From: Pseudoalteromonas xiamenensis
GTDB lineage: Bacteria; Pseudomonadota; Gammaproteobacteria; Enterobacterales; Alteromonadaceae
Assembly (NCBI RefSeq): GCF_030994125.1
Contig: NZ_CP099917.1
Span: 2,779,501-2,843,500 of the forward strand
Direction of reading: 5' to 3'
DNA: 64,000 nucleotides
The notes below the pieces were generated by a model. The model made no database searches and was not told where the DNA came from. It was given only the letters and a program-made list of their open reading frames with translations. Positions within the stretch are counted from its first letter, which is position 1, and the number at the start of each line of letters is the position of its first letter. Positions 21,032 to 30,621 of the stretch are shown here, one piece after another. A program made the position numbers and the translations under genes.

Positions 21032-21042
21032 CTTACATACTG
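21014..21042. terminator. Convergent inverted repeat over the ubiA and LysR gene stops
   Basis: Perfect 11-base arms CAGTATGTAAG and CTTACATACTG around a 7-base centre containing the ubiA stop. It lies inside both coding ends and lacks a T-run, so it is a weak terminator or mRNA-end stabilising hairpin. Confidence 0.5.
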
Positions 21043-21921
21043 TCCATCTTGAGCTGTTTTCTCAATCAAAGACAACAAATGAGTGATGTAGTTGGACGCA
21101 CCTAAATTGTGGTTTGTCTGTACTACTAACTGCTCTTGTTCTAGCGCCTTGTTTGTTTTCAACATCACCAAATCAGCATCTTGTGCTACTGTTTTAGCAT
21201 GCTCAATACTTGCAATAGCGAAACTTGAGCTCGTCTTCAAACCTTGAATAACTTGCTCGATGTTGCCTATTTTAACGCTAGTTGCTTTGTTTAAGCCATC
21301 AATGACTTCGTTTAGCATTGTTTGTACTTGTTTCGACTGCGAGAAACAGCCAAACATAGAGTACTGAAGCAACTCTTCACGACGAATGATGTCTTTTGAG
21401 GCAAGAGGATGATGCTTGGCAACAAACATAACAAGCTGGTCAGGTAAGTGCACATCGCTTTCAATCTGACACGCTTTTTGTAAAAAGACGCTGATGTCAA
21501 TTTCACCGAGTTGTAACTTACGGCTAAGCTCCTGCTCATCTTGAAGTTGCATTTCAATTTTTACATTCGGGAAGTCAGCTAAAAACTGACCACATGACAG
21601 TGGAACAATTTTGCTAGCTTGATTGGTATAGCCAATCACCAAACGTTGTTGATCACGACCAAACAAACTTTGATGAATTTGTTTCTTGGTGTGTTCCAGT
21701 TCGGTTAGGGTATTTTTACAATACGCCAAGAACAATTCGCCTTGTTCAGTTAATTTGACTGAACGAGTTGAACGTTTTACAAGTTCACATCCAATTTCCT
21801 CTTCGAGGGTTTGAATGCTACGAGTTAAAGCAGATGTACTAATATTGGTTTGCTCAGCAGCTTGGCGAAAATGACGCAAACTACCAAGCGCCAAAAACTG
21901 CTCGAGTTGATCAAATCTCAT
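21028..21921 (-). CDS. LysR-family transcriptional regulator
   Basis: 297-aa LysR-type regulator. The N-terminal winged helix ([40 protein letters not shown]) covers residues 1-60, followed by a linker helix and a periplasmic-binding-like effector domain (RLVIGYTN onward). GGAA lies 6 bases before the ATG. It overlaps ubiA by 4 bases tail to tail. LysR genes often regulate a divergent neighbour, but here the upstream neighbour is the co-directional HD-GYP gene, so the target cannot be read from context. Confidence 0.9.
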   Translation of the reverse strand: MRFDQLEQFLALGSLRHFRQAAEQTNISTSALTRSIQTLEEEIGCELVKRSTRSVKLTEQGELFLAYCKNTLTELEHTKKQIHQSLFGRDQQRLVIGYTNQASKIVPLSCGQFLADFPNVKIEMQLQDEQELSRKLQLGEIDISVFLQKACQIESDVHLPDQLVMFVAKHHPLASKDIIRREELLQYSMFGCFSQSKQVQTMLNEVIDGLNKATSVKIGNIEQVIQGLKTSSSFAIASIEHAKTVAQDADLVMLKTNKALEQEQLVVQTNHNLGASNYITHLLSLIEKTAQDGQYVS

Positions 21922-22031
21922 AAGAAATTCCTTTTAATTCCTGTTTTTTACACTTTGTGGTGTATTGTCTCTGATTCTACTACAAGTGCGTTTTTTAGAA
22001 AAGTGAATTCTTTTACAATAAAGTTACATTT

Positions 22032-23561
22032 TTAGTCGGGATAACTATCTCTTATCGCGATGAATTTATCCAAATTTGCAACAAATAGCTCGACTAAATT
22101 TGGATCAAAATGTTTCCCTTTTTCGGCCTTAATCAATTCGATGACTTTTTCCATAGGCCAAGCTGGTTTATAGCATCTATCGCTGCCTAATGCATCAAAT
22201 ACGTCAGCAAGGGCAGTAATTCGACCAACGATATTAATGTCTTTTCCTGCAAGACCTTGAGGGTAACCTGAACCATCCCATTTCTCATGATGCTCTCTTG
22301 CGATTATTGCGCCGCATCGTAGAATCTCATTTTGAGAATTTTTCAATATCTCGTAGCCCATTTCAGCGTGAGTTTGCATGACCGCCCATTCTTCCGGGTC
22401 GAGCTTGTCAGGTTTATTCAATATTCGGTCTGGAATACTAATTTTACCGACGTCGTGAAGGGGCGAGGCCAGTTTAATTATTTCGGAACGGTAAGCATTT
22501 AATCCGCACAATTGCGCAAGCAGTTGACTGTAATGCGCGACCCTTTTCACGTGAGAACCCGTTTCTTTTGAACGTTTTTCAACCGCCTCTCCCAAAATAT
22601 AGGATAATTCTTTTTGAGATTCTTTAATGCTCTCTCGCAATCGCAGATTGTCATACGCCATTGCAATGTTATTTGCGAAAAATTCAAGCAAGTGATAATC
22701 AGTTTCCTGCAAGTGCGACTCTTTATTTACATACAACATTGTTTCCAACCCGCCTTGGGTATGGAAATAACCCACGTAGGTTTTCTCGTCACAGCTTGAA
22801 GAGTGTTTAGCGCGAGCTGATACAATGCTTTTCACTACAGGCTCAGGAATGTGATTACAGGTTGCGACTCGGTTATCGCCTGATGCCGCAAGCAAGGTGA
22901 AGTCTTGCGGAGGATTGGCGTCATTATTTACTGCGGCCACGCAGTAAATCTCTGTATCTGAGATGCCCATAATATCGGTCACATGACCTAAAATAGTTGA
23001 GGCAAACTCATTTATGCTGTTGCATTGCAAAAAGCTTGAAGACGCTTCAATGATGCGTTCAAGCCCTTTTTTGGCTTTGTTAATCGTTAGGATGTCACGG
23101 TAAGAGCGTAGTGCGGAGTAGAGTAACGTTTTCAGTTTAACGGAAGTCAGTTCGGTTTTGTTTTTGTAATCGTTGATATCGTAATCACGAATGACTGCCT
23201 CTTCGGGGGCTTCGCCGGGTTGTCCTGTTCTGAGAATGAGACGAATTTCAGTATTGCCTAGCGATTCTCGGATGTATTTAATGAGTTCGAGTCCTGCATG
23301 ATTGGTTTCCATCACCACATCGACCAACGCAACAGCAATACTAAATTGCCCACTTTCAAAAAATTCGATAGCTTCTTTTGCTGAATAAGCATGATGGAAT
23401 TCGAGGCGTTTGTCTGAAAAGCGAAAATCGCTAAGTACGAGCTTAGTAACTTGATGTATGTCCTGCTCATCATCAATGATCAGGACATGCCATTTGTCGT
23501 CTTTGAGCGGCGCATCAATGCTGGTGGTCACCGGCTCTTCAGAAAACAAAAAGTCGCTCAT
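22032..23561 (-). CDS. Response regulator with DUF3369 and HD-GYP domains
   Basis: Predicted cyclic di-GMP phosphodiesterase under two-component control. Residues 24-145 are a receiver domain with acidic residues in LIIDDEQD and the phospho-acceptor Asp81 in VALVDVV. A DUF3369/GAF-like middle region runs to about 310. The HD-GYP domain is about 325-500, with HDVGKI at 369-374 and HHEKWDGSGYP near 424-434, so the catalytic signature is intact. ATG 23561 is chosen because AGG lies 5 bases upstream; a GTG two codons earlier is possible. 509 aa. No partner histidine kinase is adjacent. Confidence 0.9.
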   Translation of the reverse strand: MSDFLFSEEPVTTSIDAPLKDDKWHVLIIDDEQDIHQVTKLVLSDFRFSDKRLEFHHAYSAKEAIEFFESGQFSIAVALVDVVMETNHAGLELIKYIRESLGNTEIRLILRTGQPGEAPEEAVIRDYDINDYKNKTELTSVKLKTLLYSALRSYRDILTINKAKKGLERIIEASSSFLQCNSINEFASTILGHVTDIMGISDTEIYCVAAVNNDANPPQDFTLLAASGDNRVATCNHIPEPVVKSIVSARAKHSSSCDEKTYVGYFHTQGGLETMLYVNKESHLQETDYHLLEFFANNIAMAYDNLRLRESIKESQKELSYILGEAVEKRSKETGSHVKRVAHYSQLLAQLCGLNAYRSEIIKLASPLHDVGKISIPDRILNKPDKLDPEEWAVMQTHAEMGYEILKNSQNEILRCGAIIAREHHEKWDGSGYPQGLAGKDINIVGRITALADVFDALGSDRCYKPAWPMEKVIELIKAEKGKHFDPNLVELFVANLDKFIAIRDSYPD

Positions 23562-23626
23562 AGTCACCTGCTAAAAAAAGGATTTTGTATTTTTTAGTAT
23601 AGTCGGTGATGTGAAAAGCGAGTTAT

Positions 23627-24019
23627 TCAGCGGATTTTTTTCTCTATATTGCTGAGTTCAATTGAAATTGCATCGCAAGAAATGTGGATTTCGTAGAGCG
23701 ATAACAATAAAGATAGGGTTAGGCCACATAAACTAATTCCAAAAAGCCATATACCCAAATGCGTCATTTCAATAAAAATCGCAAACATCGAGAGTGTACA
23801 CAAAATGAAGGCAACGACTCCCCACACTTGCATTCGGCGAATTAAATTGATGCGCTTACGTAAGTTTTCAATTTGCGCAACAACAAGTGGGCGAATTGAG
23901 TCGCCTTCGCGTGCGTTGAGTTCTCGGATCAGCTGAGCCAATACTAAAAATCGGTTAGTGTACGCTAAAAGCAATAAAGAAATAGCAGGAAAGAGTAAAG
24001 CGGGCGTTGTTAACGTCAT
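23627..24019 (-). CDS. DUF2721 family membrane protein
   Basis: 130-aa protein with three predicted membrane helices (about residues 5-25, 65-85 and 88-108) and basic loops (NLRKRINLIRRMQ) between the first two. It matches the DUF2721 family in size and topology; no function is known. It is co-directional with the HD-GYP gene, which starts 66 bases downstream, and divergent from the DUF2007 gene. Confidence 0.75.
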   Translation of the reverse strand: MTLTTPALLFPAISLLLLAYTNRFLVLAQLIRELNAREGDSIRPLVVAQIENLRKRINLIRRMQVWGVVAFILCTLSMFAIFIEMTHLGIWLFGISLCGLTLSLLLSLYEIHISCDAISIELSNIEKKIR

Positions 24020-24074
24020 AGTTTCACAAATTGGTATAGACTCAAAGGGTAGTGTTAAACATAGGGGGAAATGG

Positions 24075-24407
24075 ATGACAACTCAAGAGGTTGACGATCC
24101 TTTTATTTGGCAATGTGTGTACATGGCAGAACACCAACTCGAAGCGCATATTGTTCGTGGACTGTTGACTCAGGCTGGTATTCAAACGCATCTAAAAGGA
24201 GAATTTCTTCAAGGTGCGTTGGGTGAAATCCCGTTTGAACAAACTCGCGTTCAAGTTATGGTCTACGCGATAAAGTTAGCCCGAGCGCAACAAATCTTGG
24301 TAAACTATCAACAACAACAAAAAACCCATTGGCAGTGTCCTGTTTGCCATGAAGAAAATGGGCCTGCATTTGACTATTGCTGGTCTTGTGAGACGCAAAG
24401 AATATGA
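24075..24407 (+). CDS. DUF2007 family protein with a C-terminal zinc ribbon
   Basis: 110 aa. The N-terminal half (VYMAEHQLEAHIVRGLLTQAGI, then VQVMVYAIKLARAQQIL) is the DUF2007 ferredoxin-like fold, thought to sense or bind small ligands in some PII-like relatives. The C-terminus adds a four-cysteine ribbon, CPVCHEENGPAFDYCWSC. ATG 24075 is preferred, with GGGGG 6 bases upstream; the open frame extends 39 codons further but without protein character. Its stop overlaps the DUF416 gene (ATGA), so the pair is coupled. No role is known. Confidence 0.8.
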   Translation: MTTQEVDDPFIWQCVYMAEHQLEAHIVRGLLTQAGIQTHLKGEFLQGALGEIPFEQTRVQVMVYAIKLARAQQILVNYQQQQKTHWQCPVCHEENGPAFDYCWSCETQRI

Positions 24408-24997
24408 ATAAAGCAAATAATTTTCAGCGTATTAGAGAGTTGAGTTATGTGCAGAAGGCTGCGCTTGCTGGTGCTGTCCTTGAACGTATGCTGCCTAATT
24501 ACGGTCTTTTTACCGAAGCGACTGGATTTGGCGACGAAACTGTATTGCGTAGCGCATTAAATGTGTGCTGGGAAAAGTTAATGCTTCCAAAAAGCAAAAT
24601 CAGTTTAGAAAAGCAGGTTGAGAAAGTTGAGCCGCTTGTGCCTGAACTCACTGATTTTGATATGTTTGGGACTTATTTAGCCATTGATACTGCCACGGCG
24701 CTTTTGGGATTTATGCATGGAATGATGGCAAAAGATGAGCAAGAGTTTGTGAGTATAGCCAAAATTTCTCAAGCGACAGTTGCACGCTACATTGAATTTT
24801 TATTGGAAAGTGAAGGGGTTGAGCCTGATAACAAATTGGTCCGTGAACACCCTCTTATGCAATACGAAATAGAGGTGCTGGGCGAGCTTATCGACTTCGT
24901 TGAACAAAATGGTCGAGTAACGCCGGAATCGGTTCGTGAATTAAAGGCGTTAGCCGTTGCAGACGGGCAAACGAACATTGGGTTAGAACTGAATTAA
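24404..24997 (+). CDS. DUF416 family protein (YjaG-like)
   Basis: 197-aa cytoplasmic protein resembling E. coli YjaG: CERMxPNYxxF appears as LERMLPNYGLF near residue 28, then TGFGDETVLRSAL, DFDMFGTYLAIDTATALLG and the C-terminal GQTNIGLELN. The family has no assigned function. It is coupled to the DUF2007 gene and ends 58 bases before tsaD. Confidence 0.8.
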   Translation: MNKANNFQRIRELSYVQKAALAGAVLERMLPNYGLFTEATGFGDETVLRSALNVCWEKLMLPKSKISLEKQVEKVEPLVPELTDFDMFGTYLAIDTATALLGFMHGMMAKDEQEFVSIAKISQATVARYIEFLLESEGVEPDNKLVREHPLMQYEIEVLGELIDFVEQNGRVTPESVRELKALAVADGQTNIGLELN

Positions 24998-25055
24998 TCC
25001 ATGAGCGAGCTTTTTGGTTAAAGTACAGAAATAGAGTTTAGTAAGGAGAAATGCG

Positions 25056-26069
25056 TTGCGCATTTTAGGCATTGAATCCTCGTGTGATGAAACGGGTATT
25101 GCGATTTATGATGATGAGCTTGGGCTTCTTGCGCATCAACTTTACAGTCAAGTTAAGGTGCATGCCGATTACGGTGGCGTAGTGCCTGAGCTCGCGTCGC
25201 GCGATCACGTACGTAAAACATTGCCTTTAATCCAAGCTGCATTTGAACAGGCTGGGTGTGGACCCGAGTCTCTTGATGGTGTGGCATATACAGCGGGCCC
25301 AGGACTTGTGGGCGCGCTACTTGTAGGTACGTCTATTGGTCGTTCTTTAGCATATGGTTGGGGACTTCCCGCAGTTGCAGTCCATCACATGGAAGGGCAT
25401 TTGCTTGCGCCGATGCTTGAACCTGAAGCGCCTGAATTTCCATTTGTTGCCCTGTTGGTTTCAGGTGGTCACACTATGATGGTGAAAGTGGCGGGCATTG
25501 GCGAGTATGAAGTGCTTGGTGAATCTGTTGACGACGCGGCAGGTGAAGCGTTTGATAAAACCGCAAAACTATTGGGTCTGGATTATCCGGGCGGACCTTT
25601 ACTCGCTAAAATGGCTGAGCAAGGTGTAGACGGACGATTCCAATTTCCGAGACCGATGACTGATAGACCTGGCCTTGATTTTAGCTTCAGCGGATTAAAA
25701 ACGGCAGCAGCAAACACGATACGCAGTGAAGGTGACGACGCGCAAACGAAAGCCGATATTGCCCACGCGTTCCAAAGTGCAGTGATTGATACACTTGCGA
25801 TAAAGTGTAAACGAGCGCTTAAAGAAACAGGTATCAATCGTCTCGTTATCGCCGGTGGTGTAAGTGCAAACAAAGCGCTTAGAGAAAAACTTGAACGAGT
25901 GATGATAGGCATGAAAGGCAAAGTCTATTACCCTCGCACTGAATTCTGTACAGATAACGGCGCGATGATAGCCTATGCTGGTATGCAACGTTTGAAAGCG
26001 GGTCAATTTGCTGAGTTGGATATGAAAACAAAGGCTCGTTGGCCTTTAGATAGTTTACTCCCGCTCTGA
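25056..26069 (+). CDS. tsaD: tRNA N6-threonylcarbamoyltransferase subunit TsaD
   Basis: Catalytic subunit of the t6A37 tRNA modification complex (with TsaB, TsaE, TsaC), transferring threonylcarbamoyl to A37 of ANN-decoding tRNAs. 337 aa, as in E. coli. The metal-binding HMEGH is near residues 111-115; the ASKHA ATPase blocks include [27 protein letters not shown] and [14 protein letters not shown]. The start is TTG 25056, supported by AAGGAG 7 bases upstream and by the [13 protein letters not shown]-terminus; the ATG at 25051 is out of frame. It is convergent with plsY, overlapping by 15 bases. Confidence 0.95.
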   Translation: MRILGIESSCDETGIAIYDDELGLLAHQLYSQVKVHADYGGVVPELASRDHVRKTLPLIQAAFEQAGCGPESLDGVAYTAGPGLVGALLVGTSIGRSLAYGWGLPAVAVHHMEGHLLAPMLEPEAPEFPFVALLVSGGHTMMVKVAGIGEYEVLGESVDDAAGEAFDKTAKLLGLDYPGGPLLAKMAEQGVDGRFQFPRPMTDRPGLDFSFSGLKTAAANTIRSEGDDAQTKADIAHAFQSAVIDTLAIKCKRALKETGINRLVIAGGVSANKALREKLERVMIGMKGKVYYPRTEFCTDNGAMIAYAGMQRLKAGQFAELDMKTKARWPLDSLLPL

Positions 26070-26648
26070 TTTTTTACCGATTTTGGGTTCCTTACCTTGC
26101 CATAAGCGTTTGATGTTTGCACGATGGCGAAAAATAATAAGTATCGTTAAAAACGTAACTGGCAAGGTATAAAGCGGTTTAATGAGGAAGGTGTAAAGTG
26201 GAGCTAATCCAACGGTAATAATCGCGGCTAAAGACGAGTAGCGTGTTATCCACAAAATCAAAATCCAAGTTGCAACAAGTAGCCCTGCTAACGATAAACC
26301 AATAGGTAGCAATGCACCAAAGGCTGTCGCTACCGCTTTCCCGCCGTTGAAATGAAAAAACACAGGGTAGATGTGACCAAGACACGCGCATACCGCGATG
26401 GTGCCAAGCCAAATTGGTTCAATTTGTAAAAAGTATGCACCCCAAACGGGAATAGTGCCTTTTAGCACGTCACTGACTAACACCAACAGAGCTGGTAGCT
26501 TCCCACCCAAACGTAATACGTTCGTCGCACCGGGATTATTTGAGCCAGCAAATCGCGGATCAGGCAAGCGAAATATTCGACAAACCAGAATAGCTGACGA
26601 GATAGAACCCATTAAGTAGGCAACTAGACACATTACACCGATTAACAC
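26055..26648 (-). CDS. plsY: Acyl-phosphate:glycerol-3-phosphate acyltransferase
   Basis: Polytopic inner-membrane enzyme transferring acyl groups from acyl-phosphate to glycerol 3-phosphate, the first step of phospholipid synthesis. 197 aa with five membrane helices. The three conserved blocks are visible: [30 protein letters not shown] and a C-terminal [18 protein letters not shown] 26648 is preferred because AAGGA lies 5 bases upstream; ATG 26633 is an alternative. It is divergent from folB, as in many gammaproteobacteria. Confidence 0.93.
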   Translation of the reverse strand: MLIGVMCLVAYLMGSISSAILVCRIFRLPDPRFAGSNNPGATNVLRLGGKLPALLVLVSDVLKGTIPVWGAYFLQIEPIWLGTIAVCACLGHIYPVFFHFNGGKAVATAFGALLPIGLSLAGLLVATWILILWITRYSSLAAIITVGLAPLYTFLIKPLYTLPVTFLTILIIFRHRANIKRLWQGKEPKIGKKSERE

Positions 26649-26790
26649 ACGTTTCCTTATTTTTTAATCATTGGTTTTAGGCTATTATCGCCACTTCCGC
26701 CTATTTGGCTGCGTTAGTCTTGAACGGTTCATGAATATTTGTGAACTACCGACAGCGGGAAGCCATAACCCTAACCAATTTGGAGTAAGC

Positions 26791-27141
26791 ATGGATAAGG
26801 TTTATATCTCACAGTTACATGTTGAGACAATAATAGGAGTGTACGACTTTGAGAAAGAAAGTAAACAAAGCTTGTACTTCGATGTTGAAATGCTTACCGA
26901 CATACGTGAAGCCGCGAAGACGGATGACATCCAACTAGCTGTCGATTATGCAAAAGTAAGTGAACGAATTGAACAGGTTTGCCAACAGGACACAGTCGAG
27001 TTACTTGAAACGTTAGTTGAAACGTTAGCGGCAATGATCTTATCCGAGTTCTCTGTGGCCCAAGTTACACTTCGAGTGAGTAAACCACAAGCGGTTGCGA
27101 AAGCGTCAACCGTTGGGGTAGAAATTACGCGCTCGCGTTAG
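26791..27141 (+). CDS. folB: Dihydroneopterin aldolase
   Basis: Folate-pathway enzyme converting 7,8-dihydroneopterin to 6-hydroxymethyl-7,8-dihydropterin and glycolaldehyde. 116 aa starting MDKVYISQLHVETIIGVYDFE; the catalytic Tyr/Glu/Lys set of the family lies in GVYDFEKE and the C-terminal VSKPQAVAKA. The start at 26791 has GGAG 5 bases upstream; the longer open frame from 26671 is not protein-like. It precedes folK, which uses its product, by 15 bases. Confidence 0.92.
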   Translation: MDKVYISQLHVETIIGVYDFEKESKQSLYFDVEMLTDIREAAKTDDIQLAVDYAKVSERIEQVCQQDTVELLETLVETLAAMILSEFSVAQVTLRVSKPQAVAKASTVGVEITRSR

Positions 27142-27156
27142 AGGTAGAACGGCAGT

Positions 27157-27642
27157 ATGGCTAGAGTCTTTATAAGTATTGGCAGCAATGTCGATAGAGA
27201 AACGAATTTTCGCCGTGGTTTGGATGCGCTAAGGCTGCATTTTCCTGACTATTCACATTCAAGCGTGTACGAAAGCGAAGCAGTCGGTTTTAGTGGTAAT
27301 CCATTTTACAACTCTGTGTTTGCAATGGAAACGTTGTTACCTCTTGAAGAATTGTGTGCGCTTTTGAAACAAATCGAGCGTGATCATGGTCGAAAGCCGA
27401 GTGATAAAAAATTCAGTCCCCGTACACTTGACCTTGATATCTTGCTTTACGACGATATTGTGTGCGATATGCCTGCACAATTACCACGCCATGAAATCGA
27501 AAAAAATGCGTTTGTACTTCAGCCGATGGCTGAGATTGCCCCTGATTTAGTGCATCCCGTAACAGGTGTTACGCTTGCTGAAATGTGGCAACAATACGAT
27601 AAGACCCAGCAACAACTATGGAAAGTGGAGTTTCCAACGTAA
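27157..27642 (+). CDS. folK: 6-hydroxymethyl-7,8-dihydropterin pyrophosphokinase
   Basis: Transfers pyrophosphate from ATP to the FolB product. 161 aa. Family signatures are [21 protein letters not shown] at the N-terminus, [22 protein letters not shown] with the two Mg-binding aspartates near residues 94-97, and [21 protein letters not shown]. Its stop codon shares one base with the uppP start (TAATG), so the folB-folK-uppP run is one transcript. Confidence 0.94.
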   Translation: MARVFISIGSNVDRETNFRRGLDALRLHFPDYSHSSVYESEAVGFSGNPFYNSVFAMETLLPLEELCALLKQIERDHGRKPSDKKFSPRTLDLDILLYDDIVCDMPAQLPRHEIEKNAFVLQPMAEIAPDLVHPVTGVTLAEMWQQYDKTQQQLWKVEFPT

Positions 27643-28448
27643 TGAGTTTAATAGAAATTATTGTCCTTGCACTGATCCAAGGCTTTACTGAGTTTTTACC
27701 TATTTCAAGTTCTGCACACCTTATTCTTCCATCACAAATACTGGGTTGGCAGGACCAAGGTGAAGCGTTCGATGTCGCTGTGCATATGGGTAGTTTGCTG
27801 GCGGTGTTGATTTATTTCCGCAAAGAAGTTGCTGAAATATTAATGGCTTGGTTTGCTTCCTTTGGGAAACAAGGGCAAACGGATGATAGCCGCTTAGGCT
27901 GGTACATTATCCTTGCAACCATTCCAGCCGTTGTTATTGGCTATTTAACCAAAGATTTTGTTGAAGCTTACGCTCGTAATGCCTGGGTGATTGCGACAAC
28001 GACCATCTTATTTGGTTTATTACTTTGGTACGCAGATGTCAAAGCGCAGCAAACTAAAACCATTTACCAACTGAATTGGAAAAGTGCGCTACTGATAGGA
28101 TTTTCTCAAGTAATTGCCGCGTTGTTTCCCGGTACATCTCGTTCTGGGATCACGATGACGACAGGGTTGTTACTTGGTCTAAACAAACAAAGCGCTGCAC
28201 GTTTTTCATTTTTGATGTCTATTCCAGTGATCCTCGCTGCTGGTTCTTATTACACTTATAAACTGATTTCTTCGGAGGCATCGGTCGATTGGGGGATGTT
28301 GTTAACAGGTAGTGTACTGTCATTCGTTTCAGCGTTTACTTGTATTCATTTCTTCTTAAAAGTCATTGAACGTATGGGAATGTTCCCATTTGTTGTATAT
28401 CGCCTATTGCTTGGTGTCGGTTTATTTATTTTCTTGATGTGGGCTTAG
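27642..28448 (+). CDS. uppP: Undecaprenyl-diphosphatase
   Basis: Inner-membrane BacA-type phosphatase regenerating undecaprenyl phosphate for peptidoglycan and LPS synthesis; confers bacitracin tolerance when overproduced. 268 aa with about eight helices. Signature 1 is [17 protein letters not shown] near residue 12, and the second is [19 protein letters not shown] with the catalytic Ser/Arg. The start is the ATG overlapping the folK stop; an in-frame ATG 8 codons upstream lies inside folK. A strong terminator follows. Confidence 0.95.
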   Translation: MSLIEIIVLALIQGFTEFLPISSSAHLILPSQILGWQDQGEAFDVAVHMGSLLAVLIYFRKEVAEILMAWFASFGKQGQTDDSRLGWYIILATIPAVVIGYLTKDFVEAYARNAWVIATTTILFGLLLWYADVKAQQTKTIYQLNWKSALLIGFSQVIAALFPGTSRSGITMTTGLLLGLNKQSAARFSFLMSIPVILAAGSYYTYKLISSEASVDWGMLLTGSVLSFVSAFTCIHFFLKVIERMGMFPFVVYRLLLGVGLFIFLMWA

Positions 28449-28468
28449 TAGTTACCGCACTGGGGAAC

Positions 28469-28499
28469 AAAAAAATGGAGCGCTAGGCTCCATTTTTTT
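28469..28499. terminator. Bidirectional terminator between uppP and cca
   Basis: TGGAGC / GCTCCA stem extended by A-run and T-run pairing (AAAAAA / TTTTTT). It serves the convergent uppP and cca genes. Confidence 0.85.
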
Positions 28500-29610
28500 A
28501 GCAGCTTTCGCTTTTCAATGCTCTCGCGATAAGTTCTGCTCGTCGAGTATTGATAGCGTCCTTAATTTGTGGTCCTTTTAGTCCAGCGTCGATGAACGCC
28601 TTCGCCGTGACGCCCTTTGCTAGTTCAAATGCCTTGCTTAACGTATCGACGGAGTTGTTACCTAAATGAAGTGTATTGTACAGCTGAATTAATAAAGAAA
28701 AGCGCTCAGGTCTGCGGTATAGGTCAAATGCGTTAAATACCGAAGCAACGGCCTCCGGGTGTAATTGTGCAATCCCATCGCAGTTAAGCTGATGATAGAT
28801 ATTCAGTGCCAGTGTTTGCTGATTGGGCAGTTTTAGATGCGCAGCAAGATCCTCAATCTCTTCCGGTGATAACCAGTGTGCAAGAACGGCGAAACTGACT
28901 TCGCTATCATAATGGTGTTGATGTGCGAAATGTTGCTGTTTTTCAATTTTTTCGAATAGCGTGTCGCTCCATTTCGATGCTATCGCAGAACAGATATAAC
29001 CTAGCGCGCCAAACGAGTTGAGTAACTTTAGAAACGTCGCAAATTCGCCATCTTTTATCGACTTCTCACATTCAAGCCACACACGTTCAATCGTTAATGT
29101 GTTGAGTTCTCCTGCTTGAACCATCGATGTGATGAGTTTGCGTGTGTCTTCTGTGATAACGAACCCCAGATCTCGGTAGCGAGCGGTAAATCTTGCGACA
29201 CGAAGAATACGTAATGGATCTTCGCTGAAAGCCTCACTGACATGGCGAATTAATCGATGGTTTAAGTCCGCTTGACCGCCATAGGGATCAATTAACGAGC
29301 CATCTTCTGCTTTTGCTATCGCATTGATCGTGAGATCGCGCCGCCCGAGATCTTCTTCAAGCGTTATATCGGGCGAAAAGTCACAGATAAAACCGGTATA
29401 TCCTTGTCCTTGCTTGCGCTCGGTGCGGGCAAGGGCATATTCTTCTTTGGTTTTTGGGTGCAAAAAGACAGGAAAATCTCTACCAACTTGGGTAAAGCCT
29501 GCTTTAAGCATGTGTCCGGGTGTACTGCCAACCACCACGTAATCGTGCTCAGTGACCTGTCGGCCGAGCAATTCGTCGCGGACAGCTCCGCCAACTAAAT
29601 AAACTTGCAT
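28498..29610 (-). CDS. cca: CCA tRNA nucleotidyltransferase (short form)
   Basis: Class II nucleotidyltransferase adding or repairing the CCA end of tRNAs. The N-terminus MQVYLVGGAVRDELLGRQVTEHDYVVVG carries the nucleotidyltransferase motif; VGRDFPVFLHPKTKEEYALARTERK and RRDLTINAIA follow. Start 29610 matches the family N-terminus (E. coli MKIYLVGGAVRD); a TTG nine codons earlier is not needed. At 370 aa it is shorter than E. coli Cca (412) and I see no HDLGKG-type HD motif in the C-terminal half, so phosphatase activity is probably absent. It is divergent from exeA. Confidence 0.92.
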   Translation of the reverse strand: MQVYLVGGAVRDELLGRQVTEHDYVVVGSTPGHMLKAGFTQVGRDFPVFLHPKTKEEYALARTERKQGQGYTGFICDFSPDITLEEDLGRRDLTINAIAKAEDGSLIDPYGGQADLNHRLIRHVSEAFSEDPLRILRVARFTARYRDLGFVITEDTRKLITSMVQAGELNTLTIERVWLECEKSIKDGEFATFLKLLNSFGALGYICSAIASKWSDTLFEKIEKQQHFAHQHHYDSEVSFAVLAHWLSPEEIEDLAAHLKLPNQQTLALNIYHQLNCDGIAQLHPEAVASVFNAFDLYRRPERFSLLIQLYNTLHLGNNSVDTLSKAFELAKGVTAKAFIDAGLKGPQIKDAINTRRAELIARALKSESC

Positions 29611-29700
29611 GGGTCTGTTCCAAAAATTAGCAAACAAGGTTTTAACTTATTGCGGTTTTTTGCCATCATAGGGCACATCATAACAAGAAAGAGAATTGCA

Positions 29701-30615
29701 GTGTATTTAGGTTATTTTGGTTTATCGGAAAAACCCTTCTCCATTGCGCCCAATCCTGAGTATTTGTTTTTAAGTGAACGTCACAAAGAAGCACTGGCTC
29801 ATCTTCAATATGGTTTGGGTGATGCCGGTGGTTTTGTGCTGCTTACTGGGGAAGTTGGCACGGGTAAAACAACAATCACGCGAACATTACTAAGTTCGCT
29901 TCCAGAGAACACGGAAGTGGCGTTTATCCTAAATCCGACGTTGTCTGCACATGAATTGTTAGAAAGTATCTGCGATGAATTGACGATACCCGTTGAAAAA
30001 GGGGCAACGCTCAAACAGTTGACCGATAGCATCAAAGCAAAGCTGCTCGCAAATCACGTCGCGGGTGGCCACACAATGCTTATCATTGATGAGGCTCAAC
30101 ACTTAGCACCAGAGGTCCTTGAGCAACTCAGACTACTTACCAATCTTGAAACGGATCACAAAAAGTTACTGCAAATCGTGTTGGTGGGTCAGCCTGAATT
30201 GCAGCAGTTGCTGCAACGGACAGAACTGCGTCAGCTGGCACAACGGATAACGGCTCGTTACCATTTATTACCGCTAACTCAGGTTCAGGTATTCGATTAC
30301 ATTCAACATCGTTTGCTTAAAGCGGGCTGCAATAAGGCGCTTTTCGAGCCAACGGCCGTTGAATTAATGTATGAATTAACCGCAGGTATTCCTCGACTGA
30401 TCAACCTATTAGCCGACCGCTGTTTATTAGGTGCGTTCTCTCAGCATCAAATGGTCGTATCTAAAGCCATCGTAAAACAAGCCGCTGAAGAAGCATTACC
30501 AACGGCTGTGTTGTCGAGCCAACGAACTACGGCAGGTTCTTCGATAAATTGGTTACCTTACGTTGCCTTTCCTTGTTTGTTTTTAGTCGGTTTTGCCGCC
30601 GCGTATTGGAGTTAA
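29701..30615 (+). CDS. ExeA/GspA-family AAA ATPase (short form)
   Basis: Inner-membrane ATPase that with GspB helps place the type II secretion secretin through the peptidoglycan. 305 aa from GTG 29701, which follows an AGAGAA site and gives the family start MYLGYFGLSEKPFSIAPNP. Walker A is GEVGTGKTT at residues 50-58 and Walker B LIIDEAQH near 128. A single membrane helix (WLPYVAFPCLFLVGFAAAYW) ends the protein. Aeromonas ExeA continues into a periplasmic peptidoglycan-binding domain, absent here. MshM-type ATPases are similar, but the following gspB-like gene supports ExeA. Confidence 0.85.
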   Translation: MYLGYFGLSEKPFSIAPNPEYLFLSERHKEALAHLQYGLGDAGGFVLLTGEVGTGKTTITRTLLSSLPENTEVAFILNPTLSAHELLESICDELTIPVEKGATLKQLTDSIKAKLLANHVAGGHTMLIIDEAQHLAPEVLEQLRLLTNLETDHKKLLQIVLVGQPELQQLLQRTELRQLAQRITARYHLLPLTQVQVFDYIQHRLLKAGCNKALFEPTAVELMYELTAGIPRLINLLADRCLLGAFSQHQMVVSKAIVKQAAEEALPTAVLSSQRTTAGSSINWLPYVAFPCLFLVGFAAAYWS

Positions 30616-30621
30616 AGCGCG

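Noticed and set aside
29530..29590. E-x-D instead of D-x-D in the Cca catalytic motif
   Set aside because: I recall Glu at this position in other proteobacterial Cca enzymes, so I do not treat it as a defect.
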